Below are positions 29,296 through 39,503 of a stretch of DNA of 64,000 nt, piece by piece. The stretch is from Staphylococcus nepalensis (GTDB taxonomy: Bacteria; Bacillota; Bacilli; Staphylococcales; Staphylococcaceae). Under the pieces are notes generated by a model, which made no database searches, was not told where the DNA came from, and saw only the letters and a program-made list of their open reading frames with translations. Position 1 is the first letter of the stretch; the number at the start of each line of letters is the position of its first letter. The stretch spans positions 434,001 to 498,000 of the forward strand of contig NZ_BMCF01000001.1 in the NCBI RefSeq assembly GCF_014635045.1, in the 5' to 3' direction. Made by a program: the position numbers and the translations under genes.

Positions 29296-30003
29296 TTAAT
29301 CCTCCATTTTCAAGAATACTTCTTCAATCGTATCTGCTTGATATTGATCTTTAATATGCTGTGGTGTACCCATAGCAATAATTTCGCCGTGGTTCATAAG
29401 TAAAAGTTTGTCACAGCGCGTTGCTTCATCCAATACATGTGTAGTGACAAGAATACTTTTTCCTTCTAATTTTGCTGCGTTTAAATCTTCCCATACGGCT
29501 TGCCTTAGTTTAGGATCGATGCCTACTGTCGGTTCATCTAGAATCAATATCTTAGGATTTTGTAAAAAACTAATAGCTAAAGACAACCTACGTTTCATTC
29601 CACCAGAATAGGTTGAAACTTTTTTATCTAATGACGCTTGTAATTTCACCATATCACTACATATTTTCACACGCGCTTTAATGTCTTTTCTTTTTTTGAT
29701 ATAAATACTACCAAAGAATTCCAAATTCTCTCTTCCAGTTAAGTCTTCATAAAGCGCATCACTTTGTGCCATATAACCAATATCCATTAAAGTTTTCCTG
29801 TTTGGCATTTCAACACCATCTATTGTCACTCCGCCGCCATCTAGGTTTTCCATGCCCAACATACACTGAATTAAAGTTGTTTTACCAGTCCCAGATGGAC
29901 CAATCAAACCAACAATTTCACCCTTTTCAAATGAAATATTTATATCTTTGAGCACTTTTTTATCACCAAAATTTTTACTTACGTGATTCACTTCAATCAT
30001 CAT
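29296..30003 (-). CDS. ABC-2 type exporter ATP-binding protein
   Basis: A 235-residue ATPase. Walker A is GPSGTGKTT near residue 36, the signature YSGGMKRRLSL, Walker B ILILDEPTVGIDP, and the H-loop TTH. ATG at 30003 is best spaced from the GGGG at about 30009-30013; several in-frame starts lie within 9 bases. It is the first gene of the exporter operon, behind a consensus promoter at 30050-30078. Confidence 0.88.
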   Translation of the reverse strand: MMIEVNHVSKNFGDKKVLKDINISFEKGEIVGLIGPSGTGKTTLIQCMLGMENLDGGGVTIDGVEMPNRKTLMDIGYMAQSDALYEDLTGRENLEFFGSIYIKKRKDIKARVKICSDMVKLQASLDKKVSTYSGGMKRRLSLAISFLQNPKILILDEPTVGIDPKLRQAVWEDLNAAKLEGKSILVTTHVLDEATRCDKLLLMNHGEIIAMGTPQHIKDQYQADTIEEVFLKMED

Positions 30004-30023
30004 CAACACCCCACTTCTTTCTT

Positions 30024-30041
30024 AGTGAGTAAACGCTCACT
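30024..30041. promoter_or_regulatory. TetR operator of the ABC-2 exporter operon
   Basis: AGTGAG-TAAACG-CTCACT, an inverted repeat located just downstream of the predicted transcription start and 21 bp before the ATPase ATG. The TGAG/CTCA arms are typical for TetR proteins. Confidence 0.65.
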
Positions 30042-30049
30042 TTGAAAGC

Positions 30050-30078
30050 ATCTTACCTCTTTTTTTACAAAGTGTCAA
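30050..30078 (-). promoter_or_regulatory. SigA promoter of the ABC-2 exporter operon
   Basis: On the minus strand TTGACA (30073-30078), a 17-base spacer and TAAGAT (30050-30055). The -35 is perfect and the -10 has one mismatch. Confidence 0.75.
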
Positions 30079-30147
30079 AATAGCAATGTTTTTCATGACG
30101 AATTTAGCATTGACTTTGACAATCAACGATATAATTGTTATTTTTAG

Positions 30148-30165
30148 ATAGAACGGTCATTCTAC
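30148..30165. promoter_or_regulatory. Operator-like repeat upstream of TetR gene
   Basis: ATAGAACG-GT-CATTCTAC, a close copy of the repeat at 30804-30821. It lies just after a TATAAT box at 30130-30135, so the TetR protein probably represses itself. Confidence 0.6.
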
Positions 30166-30174
30166 TAAGAAAGT

Positions 30175-30741
30175 GTGAGATTATTGTCACAAAAAAGGCA
30201 AGATATATTATCAACTGCTGAACGTTTGTTTTATGAATATGGGTTTCGTGGCGTAGGCTTAAAACAAATTATTCAAGAAGCTAATGTCGCCACTATGACT
30301 TTATATAATCACTTTGATTCTAAGGACAATTTAGTCGAAGCAGTATTAAAACAACGTGAAGCTAGATATTGGTACTATTTAGACAGTTACGTAGAGAAGC
30401 AACCAAATCAGCCTTTTATCTCAGCAGTGAAAGCACATTGCGAATGGCTCAACGACCATTCATATAAGGGTGATATGTTTATGAGAGCGATTGAAGATTA
30501 TGCATACACAGATAATGAAATCGAAAACATAGCTCGAGGGCATAAACAACGTTTATTAAATTATTTAGAAAAACTTGCGAATGATGCAGGCATCGTTAAC
30601 GGTTTAGATCTAGCAATTCAATTTACACTATTACTTGAGGGCACAACGTCCATGACAGCCTTACTTGGCTCTAAAAAAGCAACATCACATGCTATAACAA
30701 TGGCTGATTTATTACTTAACGAGGCTCATAAAGGCGTTTAA
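30175..30741 (+). CDS. TetR family regulator of the adjacent MFS gene
   Basis: A roughly 188-residue repressor: GFRGVGLKQIIQEANVATMT (about residues 23-42) is the helix-turn-helix, then TLYNHFDSKDNLVEAVL, and a helical ligand domain. The start is GTG at 30175 or TTG at 30184; the second is better spaced from GAAAG. It is followed by a terminator and then an MFS gene; the paired operators at 30148 and 30804 suggest it controls both. It is divergent from the ABC-2 operon. Confidence 0.87.
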   Translation: MRLLSQKRQDILSTAERLFYEYGFRGVGLKQIIQEANVATMTLYNHFDSKDNLVEAVLKQREARYWYYLDSYVEKQPNQPFISAVKAHCEWLNDHSYKGDMFMRAIEDYAYTDNEIENIARGHKQRLLNYLEKLANDAGIVNGLDLAIQFTLLLEGTTSMTALLGSKKATSHAITMADLLLNEAHKGV

Positions 30742-30746
30742 TTTTT

Positions 30747-30795
30747 AAACGAGATCGAGAATAATTTATTTTATAACTCATCTCGTATTTTTTAA
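30747..30795 (+). terminator. Terminator between TetR and MFS genes
   Basis: AACGAGAT pairs with ATCTCGT around an AT-rich loop, followed by ATTTTTT. Confidence 0.75.
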
Positions 30796-30803
30796 ACCGG
30801 AAA

Positions 30804-30821
30804 ATAGAATGAACATTCTAT
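30804..30821. promoter_or_regulatory. Operator upstream of MFS transporter
   Basis: ATAGAATG-AA-CATTCTAT, an exact 8-bp inverted repeat with a 2-base spacer, ending 7 bp before the AAAGGAGG ribosome site of the MFS gene. Confidence 0.65.
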
Positions 30822-30842
30822 CTAATAAAGGAGGAATTTGTA

Positions 30843-32087
30843 ATGAAGTTTTCTAAACTTGTGTTCCCTGGTATCGCTATGATAGCGACAACATATGGTT
30901 TAGGCCGTTTTAGTTTTGGGTTATTTCTACCAGAAGTCACTAATGATTTACATTTAACTGCTTCACAATCTGGTGTTATTTCATCTTTATTTTATTTAGC
31001 CTATTGTTTTACTATTATTTATTCTACGCTACAAACAGATAAAATTGGCCCTAAACGTATGATTATGCTTGCCGGTTTTTCTGTATTGATTGGTTTGGTC
31101 GGTATTGGATTTTCACCGAACGCAATCATTCTATCCATCGGCGTTATTTTTGCAGGTGCAAGTACAGGATTAATTTCCCCACCTTATGGTTATACCATTT
31201 CTTTATGGATTAAAGTCCATGAACAAGGGAAAGCGAATACTTGGATTAATTCAGGTACAAGTATTGGTTTGATGTTCACTGGTATTACAGCAATGTTTGC
31301 TTTTATAGATTGGAGACAAACTTACTTTGTTTACGCAATATTAGCGCTCGCTGTTTTAATTTGGAACTACCTTATTATTCCTTCATTAAAAGAAGATATA
31401 AATATTCATACCGGTTCATTTAATATACGGGATATATCAGCTAGTACACGTATCGTGATAACCTCCACGTTGTTAGGAATTTCAACAGCTACTTTTTGGA
31501 CATTTTCTAAATCATTTGTGCAAAATACAGGAAATTATTCTGATTTCGCCCTTTCTATCTTTTGGATTCTAATTGGATTATTTGGCATGATAGGTGGTAT
31601 ATCTGGCGCAATAATTGATAAACGAGGTCTTCATTATGCGTTTAATTTAGGTGTCATTGCACTCGCAATTGCAACGATTGCGCTTGCTTTCACTCCAAAC
31701 ATTTGGTTAATTCCATTTGTATCTGCCTCTTTATTTGGAATGAGCTATATATTCTTAACGGGTGTACTTCTAGTTTGGGGTATTAAAATATTTGTTAAAA
31801 ACGCTTCTCTTGGTATAGGTATCCCTTTTTTAATGTTAGCTGTTGGACAAGTTATTGGTGCCTCATTGGCAGGGTTATTAATTGATGCATTTAATTTTAT
31901 GTATACTTTTATTATTTATGGTGTCATTGGATTTATTCCACTTTTCATTTATCCTAAAGTTAAATTAGAAGAAAACCAATTACCAAAAGGAGACTACAGC
32001 CAACTCCAACACCAAAACCCCGAAATTATAAACCATGAACATATAGAGGACAGTGAAACGCACCATACAGATCATCAATATTACTAA
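30843..32087 (+). CDS. MFS transporter with histidine-rich C-terminal tail
   Basis: A 414-residue, 12-helix major facilitator. The start is TTYGLGRFSFGLFLPEV, and motif A is reduced to TDKIGPKRMIM near residue 72. The last 30 residues form a cytoplasmic tail rich in His and acidic residues (EHIEDSETHHTDHQYY at the end), unusual for drug MFS proteins and able to bind metal in principle. AAAGGAGG precedes the ATG. It is probably induced when the upstream TetR releases the 30804 operator. Substrate unknown. Confidence 0.85.
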   Translation: MKFSKLVFPGIAMIATTYGLGRFSFGLFLPEVTNDLHLTASQSGVISSLFYLAYCFTIIYSTLQTDKIGPKRMIMLAGFSVLIGLVGIGFSPNAIILSIGVIFAGASTGLISPPYGYTISLWIKVHEQGKANTWINSGTSIGLMFTGITAMFAFIDWRQTYFVYAILALAVLIWNYLIIPSLKEDINIHTGSFNIRDISASTRIVITSTLLGISTATFWTFSKSFVQNTGNYSDFALSIFWILIGLFGMIGGISGAIIDKRGLHYAFNLGVIALAIATIALAFTPNIWLIPFVSASLFGMSYIFLTGVLLVWGIKIFVKNASLGIGIPFLMLAVGQVIGASLAGLLIDAFNFMYTFIIYGVIGFIPLFIYPKVKLEENQLPKGDYSQLQHQNPEIINHEHIEDSETHHTDHQYY

Positions 32088-33736
<1,649 letters not shown>

Positions 33737-33780
33737 TTTTTAAGTATCCTAATATTTAAAATAAATAGTGTTTAAATGAG

Positions 33781-33812
33781 GCGAGACATCAATGATGTCT
33801 CGCTCTCTTTTA
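33781..33812 (+). terminator. Terminator of metY
   Basis: GCGAGACATC pairs with GATGTCTCGC (loop AAT, overlapping), followed by TCTCTTTT. Nearly the same hairpin as at 6212. Confidence 0.88.
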
Positions 33813-34188
33813 GTATAAAGGCAGTATTTGTAAAGTATCGCCTTTAAATAACTACGTTTAAAGCGCTATTTTTCAAATTATTAGAACAGCCGTGTTTATG
33901 CATGAGCATATGCGCATGTTACCCATTTGCCATTATAGTTCTTATACAAAACTGCAACCCTTTCATTTTTTTCCTTATACGTGCGTGACAAGGGACTCTT
34001 TTCGAGAAATATTATGGCTATCCCACCTTTTAAGACGTCCTGGTAATATAACCTCACACAAACCGAAGACTACTGGCAGCGTAATATTTCTTATGTATAT
34101 CTTTTCTGGTTTCTGAAAATTTCTCTTTGAAATTACATATTAATATTGCGATAATAACTATAATTATTTAATGAGTTGGAGGTGCCGT
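33813..34188. other. Intergenic region upstream of thrE with a structured element
   Basis: This 376-base gap has an 87-base element closed by a perfect 10-bp stem (34005-34091) and a palindromic cluster around 33898-33918 (GCATGAGCATATGCGCATG). A 74-codon ORF crosses it but has no ribosome site or recognisable sequence. Confidence 0.5.
34005..34091. ncRNA. Candidate structured RNA element, family unknown
   Basis: AGAAATATTA (34005-34014) and TAATATTTCT (34082-34091) pair perfectly and enclose 67 unusually GC-rich bases with possible inner hairpins (GGT/ACC at 34042-34053; CCC-rich 34020-34026). Strand is undecided: plus would make it part of the thrE leader, minus an independent small RNA. 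No complete promoter or terminator is visible. Confidence 0.35.
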
Positions 34189-34941
34189 TTGGATAACTAT
34201 AAAGATAAAGCAACCATGAATGTGATATTACTTGCAGGCAAAATCTTGTTATCTTCTGGAGCAGAGATCGCTCGTATAGAAGATACGATGAGACGTATAG
34301 CAATTTGTATGGGTTACTATAACAGTCAAGGATATGTAATTAACGTATTTATTAACTTTTCATTAAGTGAAGCACATGATACTCGCATTTTACGTATTGA
34401 TAAGAACAGCACTAACTTACTTAAAATATTTCAAGTCAATGCCATTTCACGTAAACTTACAGGCAATCAACTTTCTATCGAAGAAGCGTTTCACTCACTT
34501 CAACATATTGATAGATCCAATTTAAGCATTCCTCTATGGAAAAAAGTCATTGCTGCAGGTATTATTTCATTAAGTTTTTTATACTTACAAGGTGGCACGT
34601 GGGCTGATGCGCTTACAACCATTGTTGCTGGTGCAGTAGGATTTTTGATAGTCGAATATATGCAAAGTAAATCTTTAACGATGTTTATACCTGAATTTAT
34701 AGGTTCCTTTATTTTAGGGACGATAGTTATATTTGGCTCTGAATTATTTCATGTGAAGCAATCATTTGGCCCAGCTATGATTGCTTCTGTTATGCCCATC
34801 GTACCAGGCGTACTGATAACTACTGCTATTCAAGATTTATTTAGTAGGCATATGTTAATGTTTACTGCAAAATTCTTAGAAGCGTTAGTGATTGCTTTTG
34901 CAATTGGCTCTGGCATTGCAATCGCTTATTCCATTTTTTAA
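34189..34941 (+). CDS. Threonine/serine exporter family protein, ThrE N-terminal part
   Basis: A 250-residue protein of the YjjP type. The soluble start (MNVILLAGKILLSSGAEIARIEDTMRRI as overlapping blocks ILLAGKILLSSGAEIARIED and TMRRIAICMG) is the ThrE family signature, followed by about five membrane helices. It works with the next gene's product as a split ThrE exporter. TTG at 34189 was chosen because GGAGG lies 6 nt upstream; the earlier ATG at 34171 lies upstream of that site. Confidence 0.85.
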   Translation: MDNYKDKATMNVILLAGKILLSSGAEIARIEDTMRRIAICMGYYNSQGYVINVFINFSLSEAHDTRILRIDKNSTNLLKIFQVNAISRKLTGNQLSIEEAFHSLQHIDRSNLSIPLWKKVIAAGIISLSFLYLQGGTWADALTTIVAGAVGFLIVEYMQSKSLTMFIPEFIGSFILGTIVIFGSELFHVKQSFGPAMIASVMPIVPGVLITTAIQDLFSRHMLMFTAKFLEALVIAFAIGSGIAIAYSIF

Positions 34942-34953
34942 GGAGGCCGTATT

Positions 34954-35412
34954 TTGACGATTTTATTCACATTTTTATGTAGTTTTAGCGCATCCTATTT
35001 CTTTAATGTCATATACGACGCGCCTAAAAAATTATTTATTCCTGCTGGCTTTGCTGGTTCAATGGGTTACTTTGTCAGTTATATTTTAGAACAATCATTC
35101 GAAATAGATGCTATATATTCAAGTTTAGTTGGTAGTTTAACTTTAGGATTAATTGCGCAAATGATGAGCCGGATTTTTAAAGCGCCTGTTGTACTTTTTA
35201 TGATTCCAGGCATTATCCCTCTAGTGCCAGGTAGTATTGCTTTTAGGGCTACACAACAACTTGTCACTTTAAATTTTACAGATGCAACAAATACCTTTAT
35301 AAGAGCTATTTTAATCGCTGGTTCTATTGCCTTAGGCTTATTGCTTTCTGATCAATTATCTAAAACTTTAAATATTAGAAAATACATTTCAATTAAGCGA
35401 AATAGGTTATAG
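34954..35412 (+). CDS. Threonine/serine exporter family protein, ThrE C-terminal part
   Basis: A 152-residue membrane protein of the YjjB type with five helices. Blocks KKLFIPAGFAGSMGYFVSY and FMIPGIIPLVPGSIAFRATQ match the C-terminal domain of ThrE. TTG start with AGGAGG 8 nt upstream, 12 bases after the previous stop, so one operon. The two products together make a full exporter. Confidence 0.85.
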   Translation: MTILFTFLCSFSASYFFNVIYDAPKKLFIPAGFAGSMGYFVSYILEQSFEIDAIYSSLVGSLTLGLIAQMMSRIFKAPVVLFMIPGIIPLVPGSIAFRATQQLVTLNFTDATNTFIRAILIAGSIALGLLLSDQLSKTLNIRKYISIKRNRL

Positions 35413-35444
35413 TTTTAGCGATTCAATACCACTACGATTCAAAA

Positions 35445-35492
35445 AAGCGAGACCCCAAAACCTTAATTAAAAATCAGTTGGGTTCTCGCTAT
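35445..35492. terminator. Bidirectional terminator between thrE pair and ROK gene
   Basis: AGCGAGACCCCA pairs with TGGGTTCTCGCT over a long AT-rich loop, between convergent genes. Confidence 0.8.
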
Positions 35493-35517
35493 CTATATTT
35501 AATAATAAGCTTATTTC

Positions 35518-36414
35518 TTATTGCGGATTAACAAAATAAAGCCCTGTTAATACATTTACTTTTAAATCACTTACTTTAATGTGAAATGGTTTCTTTTGGA
35601 TTAAATGGTGCTTTTGTGTATAATCTTCAATCATTTCTTTATATGGTAATACACTTTGAGTCACCCCGCCACCAAGCACAATATGATAAACATTAAATAT
35701 GTTATATAAGTTATTGCACAATTGTTGCGTTAATAATAATACTTCATCCATCATCCTCGTGATATTTTCATCTGCTTTATTCATGAAAATATCGATAGCT
35801 TCTCTCGTACTCACCTTTCTTTCTAATATATCACTCGCTTTTCGACTAATAGCTAATCCTGAAAGTTCATTTTCAACACAACCAAATTGATGACAAACAG
35901 GACATTGATAATTGCTGTCATTTTTTATAATCGTATGGCCAATCTCACCAAAATTGCCATCAACACCTGTGATAAGCTGGCCATTTCTGATATATGCCAT
36001 CCCAATGCCAGTGCTTATCGTTAAATAGATGATATCTTTGGTCTCCGATTTGATGTATTGATATTCAGCTAATATAGCAGCATCTGTATCGTTTACAAAA
36101 TGAGGTGTAAATTCACTGTGTTGTTTTATGTAATCTCCTGCGTTGAAGCCAATATAATCTTGCAAATTGGGTGGATTTAAAAATAATCCCTTCGTATAGT
36201 CACACGGCCCTGGCATAGCGATATTTAATGTATTTTGATCGATGTTTTTATAATTTTCTTTATATTTATTTGCGATACTCATAATTTCCGAAAACTCTGC
36301 TTCTGGATCATTTATATAGGTATCGAATTTTTGGCTTTCAATCACTACTAAATGTTCATCTATAAGTCCAACAATTGTTTTGGTACCACCTATATCTGTA
36401 CAAATTTTTAACAT
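35518..36414 (-). CDS. ROK family sugar kinase
   Basis: A 298-residue ROK protein with no DNA-binding domain, so a kinase rather than a repressor. The ATP-binding start is DIGGTKTIVG (residues 7-16), the catalytic aspartate lies in FVNDTDAAILAEY, STGIGMAYI follows, and the zinc motif has H in GEIGH and cysteines in CPVCHQFGCVEN. It lies downstream of manA on the same strand. Glucose, fructose or mannose is a likely substrate (inference). Confidence 0.87.
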   Translation of the reverse strand: MLKICTDIGGTKTIVGLIDEHLVVIESQKFDTYINDPEAEFSEIMSIANKYKENYKNIDQNTLNIAMPGPCDYTKGLFLNPPNLQDYIGFNAGDYIKQHSEFTPHFVNDTDAAILAEYQYIKSETKDIIYLTISTGIGMAYIRNGQLITGVDGNFGEIGHTIIKNDSNYQCPVCHQFGCVENELSGLAISRKASDILERKVSTREAIDIFMNKADENITRMMDEVLLLTQQLCNNLYNIFNVYHIVLGGGVTQSVLPYKEMIEDYTQKHHLIQKKPFHIKVSDLKVNVLTGLYFVNPQ

Positions 36415-36461
36415 TCAGAACAACTCCATCATTCATTTTATAATTTTAATTATGAATAAAT

Positions 36462-36515
36462 AGAGGTGGAGTTAAAACTAATTTGCCTTAAACTAAATCA
36501 GTCTTTCCCACCTCT
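36462..36515 (-). terminator. Hairpin between manA and ROK gene
   Basis: AGAGGTGG pairs with CCACCTCT over a 37-base loop. On the minus strand it is followed by ATTTATT, only a weak T tract. Confidence 0.45.
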
Positions 36516-36520
36516 TCATT

Positions 36521-37456
36521 TTATACGTAACTTATAATCATTGTCATTTCACCGTTAAATATTATGGCTTGATCTGTTGCTGTTAAGATAAAATGGGTCC
36601 CCTTTTCTAAAGTATAAACGTCGTTATTGATACTTATCTCACCGTTTCCGTCCACAATTGATACAAGGCAATACGTGTTAGGCTTTTCATAAGTCAACTT
36701 ACCGTTCATTACCCAACGCTCAACAGTAAAGAAACTGTTCGAAACAAATTGCGTGTAATTTTGACCTTGAATCACTTCGTGTTTAGGCGTTGTGTTAGGC
36801 GAATTAGTTGAAAGATTAATCACTGATTTACTTTGTTCTAAATGTAAATCACGTTTATTACCTGCTTTATCTGTACGATCATAATCATATATTCTATATG
36901 TTGTATCCGAAGATTGCTGCGTTTCTAATATTAAGATACCTTCTCCAATGGCATGAACTGTACCAGCAGGCACATAGAAAAAATCTCCTGGTTTGACTTT
37001 AACTCTATTAAACAACGCATCAAACTGTTGGTGGTCTATCATTTCATCTAATTCCTCTTGGTCTTTCGCATGAACACCGTAAATAATTTCAGCATCTTCT
37101 TTAGCATCTAATATATACCAGCATTCTGTCTTACCATATTCACCTTCATATTTTTGTGCGTAAGTATCATCTGGATGAACTTGTACTGATAATTTATCAT
37201 TTGCATCTAATATTTTGGTTAACAATGGAAACTTTGCATCTCCTGATACACCAAATAACGATTTATCTTCATCCCATACTGCTTCTAACGTCTTCCCTTT
37301 ATGTTTTCCATTTTCTATTATATTCGTACCATTTGGATGTGCCGAAATCGCCCAACACTCTCCTGTATTCTCATAGGGGATGTGATAATTGAATGCTTTT
37401 AGAGCTGTCCCACCCCATATGCGTTCTTGAAATACTGGTTTTAAAAATAATGGCAT
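36521..37456 (-). CDS. manA: Mannose-6-phosphate isomerase, class I
   Basis: A 311-residue cupin isomerase converting mannose-6-P to fructose-6-P. RIWGGTALKAFNY near residue 12, LSVQVHPDDTYAQ near residue 93 and KTECWYIL provide the zinc histidines and glutamate; KPGDFFYVPAGTVHAIGEGI near residue 156 holds the last. Blocks and length fit the short Firmicute enzyme. Located 17 bases after the PTS EIIBCA gene, so co-transcribed: the PTS delivers the phosphosugar and ManA moves it into glycolysis. Confidence 0.93.
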   Translation of the reverse strand: MPLFLKPVFQERIWGGTALKAFNYHIPYENTGECWAISAHPNGTNIIENGKHKGKTLEAVWDEDKSLFGVSGDAKFPLLTKILDANDKLSVQVHPDDTYAQKYEGEYGKTECWYILDAKEDAEIIYGVHAKDQEELDEMIDHQQFDALFNRVKVKPGDFFYVPAGTVHAIGEGILILETQQSSDTTYRIYDYDRTDKAGNKRDLHLEQSKSVINLSTNSPNTTPKHEVIQGQNYTQFVSNSFFTVERWVMNGKLTYEKPNTYCLVSIVDGNGEISINNDVYTLEKGTHFILTATDQAIIFNGEMTMIISYV

Positions 37457-37472
37457 GTCAATGAACCTCCAT

Positions 37473-39416
37473 CTAAATATCTTTTAATATATTATAAATC
37501 TGTTCCTTACGTGTCGCATTTATTAAACTCTGACGAATGTCATCGTCCATTAAGGCTCTTGATAGTCTTTGTAATAATTTTAAGTGTGTGTCACTACTAT
37601 CACTTGGGACAGTGATTAAAAATATCATTTGTGGTGATGTACCATCTAAACTTTCCCACTCTACACCTTGCTTATTGTTCATCACTGCTACAATAGGTGC
37701 TTTAACCGCATCTGACTTGGCATGAGGAATCGCTACATTCATACCAATAGCTGTTGTTGATTCTGATTCTCGTTTTAAAACATCTGTTTTTAATTGTGCT
37801 TTATCAGTTATATAACCATGTTCATTTAAATTTTCTATCAGTTGATCAATCGCTTCGTCTCTAGACAATGATTGTTCAGAAATATGAATTACTTTTTCAT
37901 TAAAGACGCTATTGGCTTCTGATGTTTGCTCCTCTTCTTCTAACTTGTCATCCTCTTTACCTTGAGTTGTTTTATCAGGACTAGCCATGCTTGTTTCTAC
38001 ATTATCAGCCTCAACTGCAAGTGTTGGTGTTTTTCTTCTTAAAATTAAAACTACACTCATTGTAACAATACTACCAATGATTACTGCGATAAAGAACCAT
38101 AATATTTGATCGATGCCTCCTAAAACTGCAACGATCGGGCCACCGTGTGCCACTCTATCACCTACGCCGCCAATGGCAGCAACTACAGCAGCAACCATAG
38201 CACCAATCATATTGGCAGGTATCATTCTAAATGGGTCTTGTGCAGCAAAGGGAATTGCGCCTTCCGTAATACCAAATAATCCCATTGTAAATGAAGCTTT
38301 CCCCATTTCTATTTCACCTTGATTGAACTTATGTTTATTTACAAATGTAGCAAGTCCCAGACCAAGGGGCGGCGTACATACCGCTACTGCAACCATTCCC
38401 ATAACTGCATAATTTCCTTCTGCAATTAAAGCTGAGCCAAATAAAAATGCTACTTTGTTGACTGGGCCGCCCATATCAAAGGCAATCATAGCACCAACAA
38501 TTAAAGCTAAAATAACAATATTAGTTCCTTGCATACTTTTCAACCAAGTAGTCAGTCCTTCAAAAATACTTGCAATCGGCGCACCAATTAAGAAAATAAA
38601 AATCAGTCCGACAATTAATGACGAAATAATAGGTATGATAATGATAGGCATAATCGGCGCCATCGCTTTAGGTACTTTAATATTTTTAACCCACTTCGCA
38701 ATATAACCTGCAATAAAACCAGCAACGATACCTCCCAAGAAGCCTGCACCTGCATCACTACCATAAAAACTACCATCTGCAGCAATCGCACCACCGATCA
38801 TACCAGGCACTAAACCAGGCTTATCCGCAATACTAACCGCGATATAGCCTGCTAATATAGGAACCATAAAGCTAAATGCTAAGTTACCAATATTTTCAAT
38901 AGATTTCCAAAATGAATCTTCTGGTATCACTAAACCTTTAGATGTTGCTTCTCCGCCTAACGTTAATGCAATAGCCATTAACAATCCACCTACTACGATG
39001 AAAGGCACCATAAAAGAGACACCATTCATTAAATGTTGATAAAACATTTGCATGCCACTTTTTTGTTCTTCATCTTCTTGATTCGTGTTCCCACTACGAT
39101 CATGATGAATATGTCCATCTCTATCAATTATACGTTGGATTAATTCTTTTGGCTTATGAATACCTTCTCTCACGCTTTCGTTGATAATTAATTTCCCGTC
39201 AAAACGTGATAAATCCACTTGGCGATCTGCCGCTATAATAATACCATCCGCTTCTTTTATTTCTTTTGCTGTTAAAACATTTTCGGCCCCAACGCCGCCT
39301 TGGGTCTCTACTTTTATATTGACGCCCATCTCTTCAGCAGCCTGTTCTAGTTTTTCTTGCGCCATATAAGTATGCGCTATGCCGTTTGGACACGATGTAA
39401 TTGCTAAAATTTTCAT
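37473..39416 (-). CDS. manP: PTS fructose/mannose transporter EIIBCA
   Basis: A 647-residue fusion. EIIB-fru (about 1-100) has phospho-Cys C9 in ITSCPNGIAHTYMA; EIIC (about 135-470) has GVSFMVPFIVVGGLLMAIAL and MGGPVNKVAF; EIIA (about 500-647) has phospho-His H565 in VAIPHAKSD. The ATG at 39416 follows AAGGAGG; an upstream in-frame start at 39494 would fall inside a terminator hairpin. Together with the adjacent PRD regulator and manA this mirrors the B. subtilis manR-manPA layout, so mannose is likely; fructose is the alternative. A cre-like site lies 24 bp upstream. Confidence 0.88.
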   Translation of the reverse strand: MKILAITSCPNGIAHTYMAQEKLEQAAEEMGVNIKVETQGGVGAENVLTAKEIKEADGIIIAADRQVDLSRFDGKLIINESVREGIHKPKELIQRIIDRDGHIHHDRSGNTNQEDEEQKSGMQMFYQHLMNGVSFMVPFIVVGGLLMAIALTLGGEATSKGLVIPEDSFWKSIENIGNLAFSFMVPILAGYIAVSIADKPGLVPGMIGGAIAADGSFYGSDAGAGFLGGIVAGFIAGYIAKWVKNIKVPKAMAPIMPIIIIPIISSLIVGLIFIFLIGAPIASIFEGLTTWLKSMQGTNIVILALIVGAMIAFDMGGPVNKVAFLFGSALIAEGNYAVMGMVAVAVCTPPLGLGLATFVNKHKFNQGEIEMGKASFTMGLFGITEGAIPFAAQDPFRMIPANMIGAMVAAVVAAIGGVGDRVAHGGPIVAVLGGIDQILWFFIAVIIGSIVTMSVVLILRRKTPTLAVEADNVETSMASPDKTTQGKEDDKLEEEEQTSEANSVFNEKVIHISEQSLSRDEAIDQLIENLNEHGYITDKAQLKTDVLKRESESTTAIGMNVAIPHAKSDAVKAPIVAVMNNKQGVEWESLDGTSPQMIFLITVPSDSSDTHLKLLQRLSRALMDDDIRQSLINATRKEQIYNILKDI

Positions 39417-39439
39417 AATGTCATCCTCCTTACACCTCA

Positions 39440-39455
39440 TTGTAAACGCTTGCTT
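39440..39455 (+). promoter_or_regulatory. cre-like site upstream of manP
   Basis: TTGTAAACGCTTGCTT matches 14 of 16 cre positions and lies between a TATATAA box and the ribosome site of manP. Confidence 0.6.
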
Positions 39456-39466
39456 ATATAGATAAA

Positions 39467-39503
39467 AAAGCATAATTGCCGTTGCTAGTGGCAATTATGC
39501 TTT
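39467..39503 (-). terminator. Terminator overlapping the end of manR
   Basis: On the minus strand AAGCATAATTGCC and GGCAATTATGCTT form a perfect stem followed by T6. The stem starts inside the stop codon of manR and lies just upstream of the manP promoter. Confidence 0.85.

Noticed and set aside
33980..34100. Resemblance to a cobalamin box (CCGAAGACTACTGGCA) or, on the other strand, to a T-box (AAGGTGGGATAGCC)
   Set aside because: Neither fits the rest of its family's conserved core or order. I report only an unclassified element.
33892..34116. A 74-codon ORF in the gap before thrE
   Set aside because: No ribosome site, no recognisable domain, odd composition, and it runs through the structured element, so it is probably chance.
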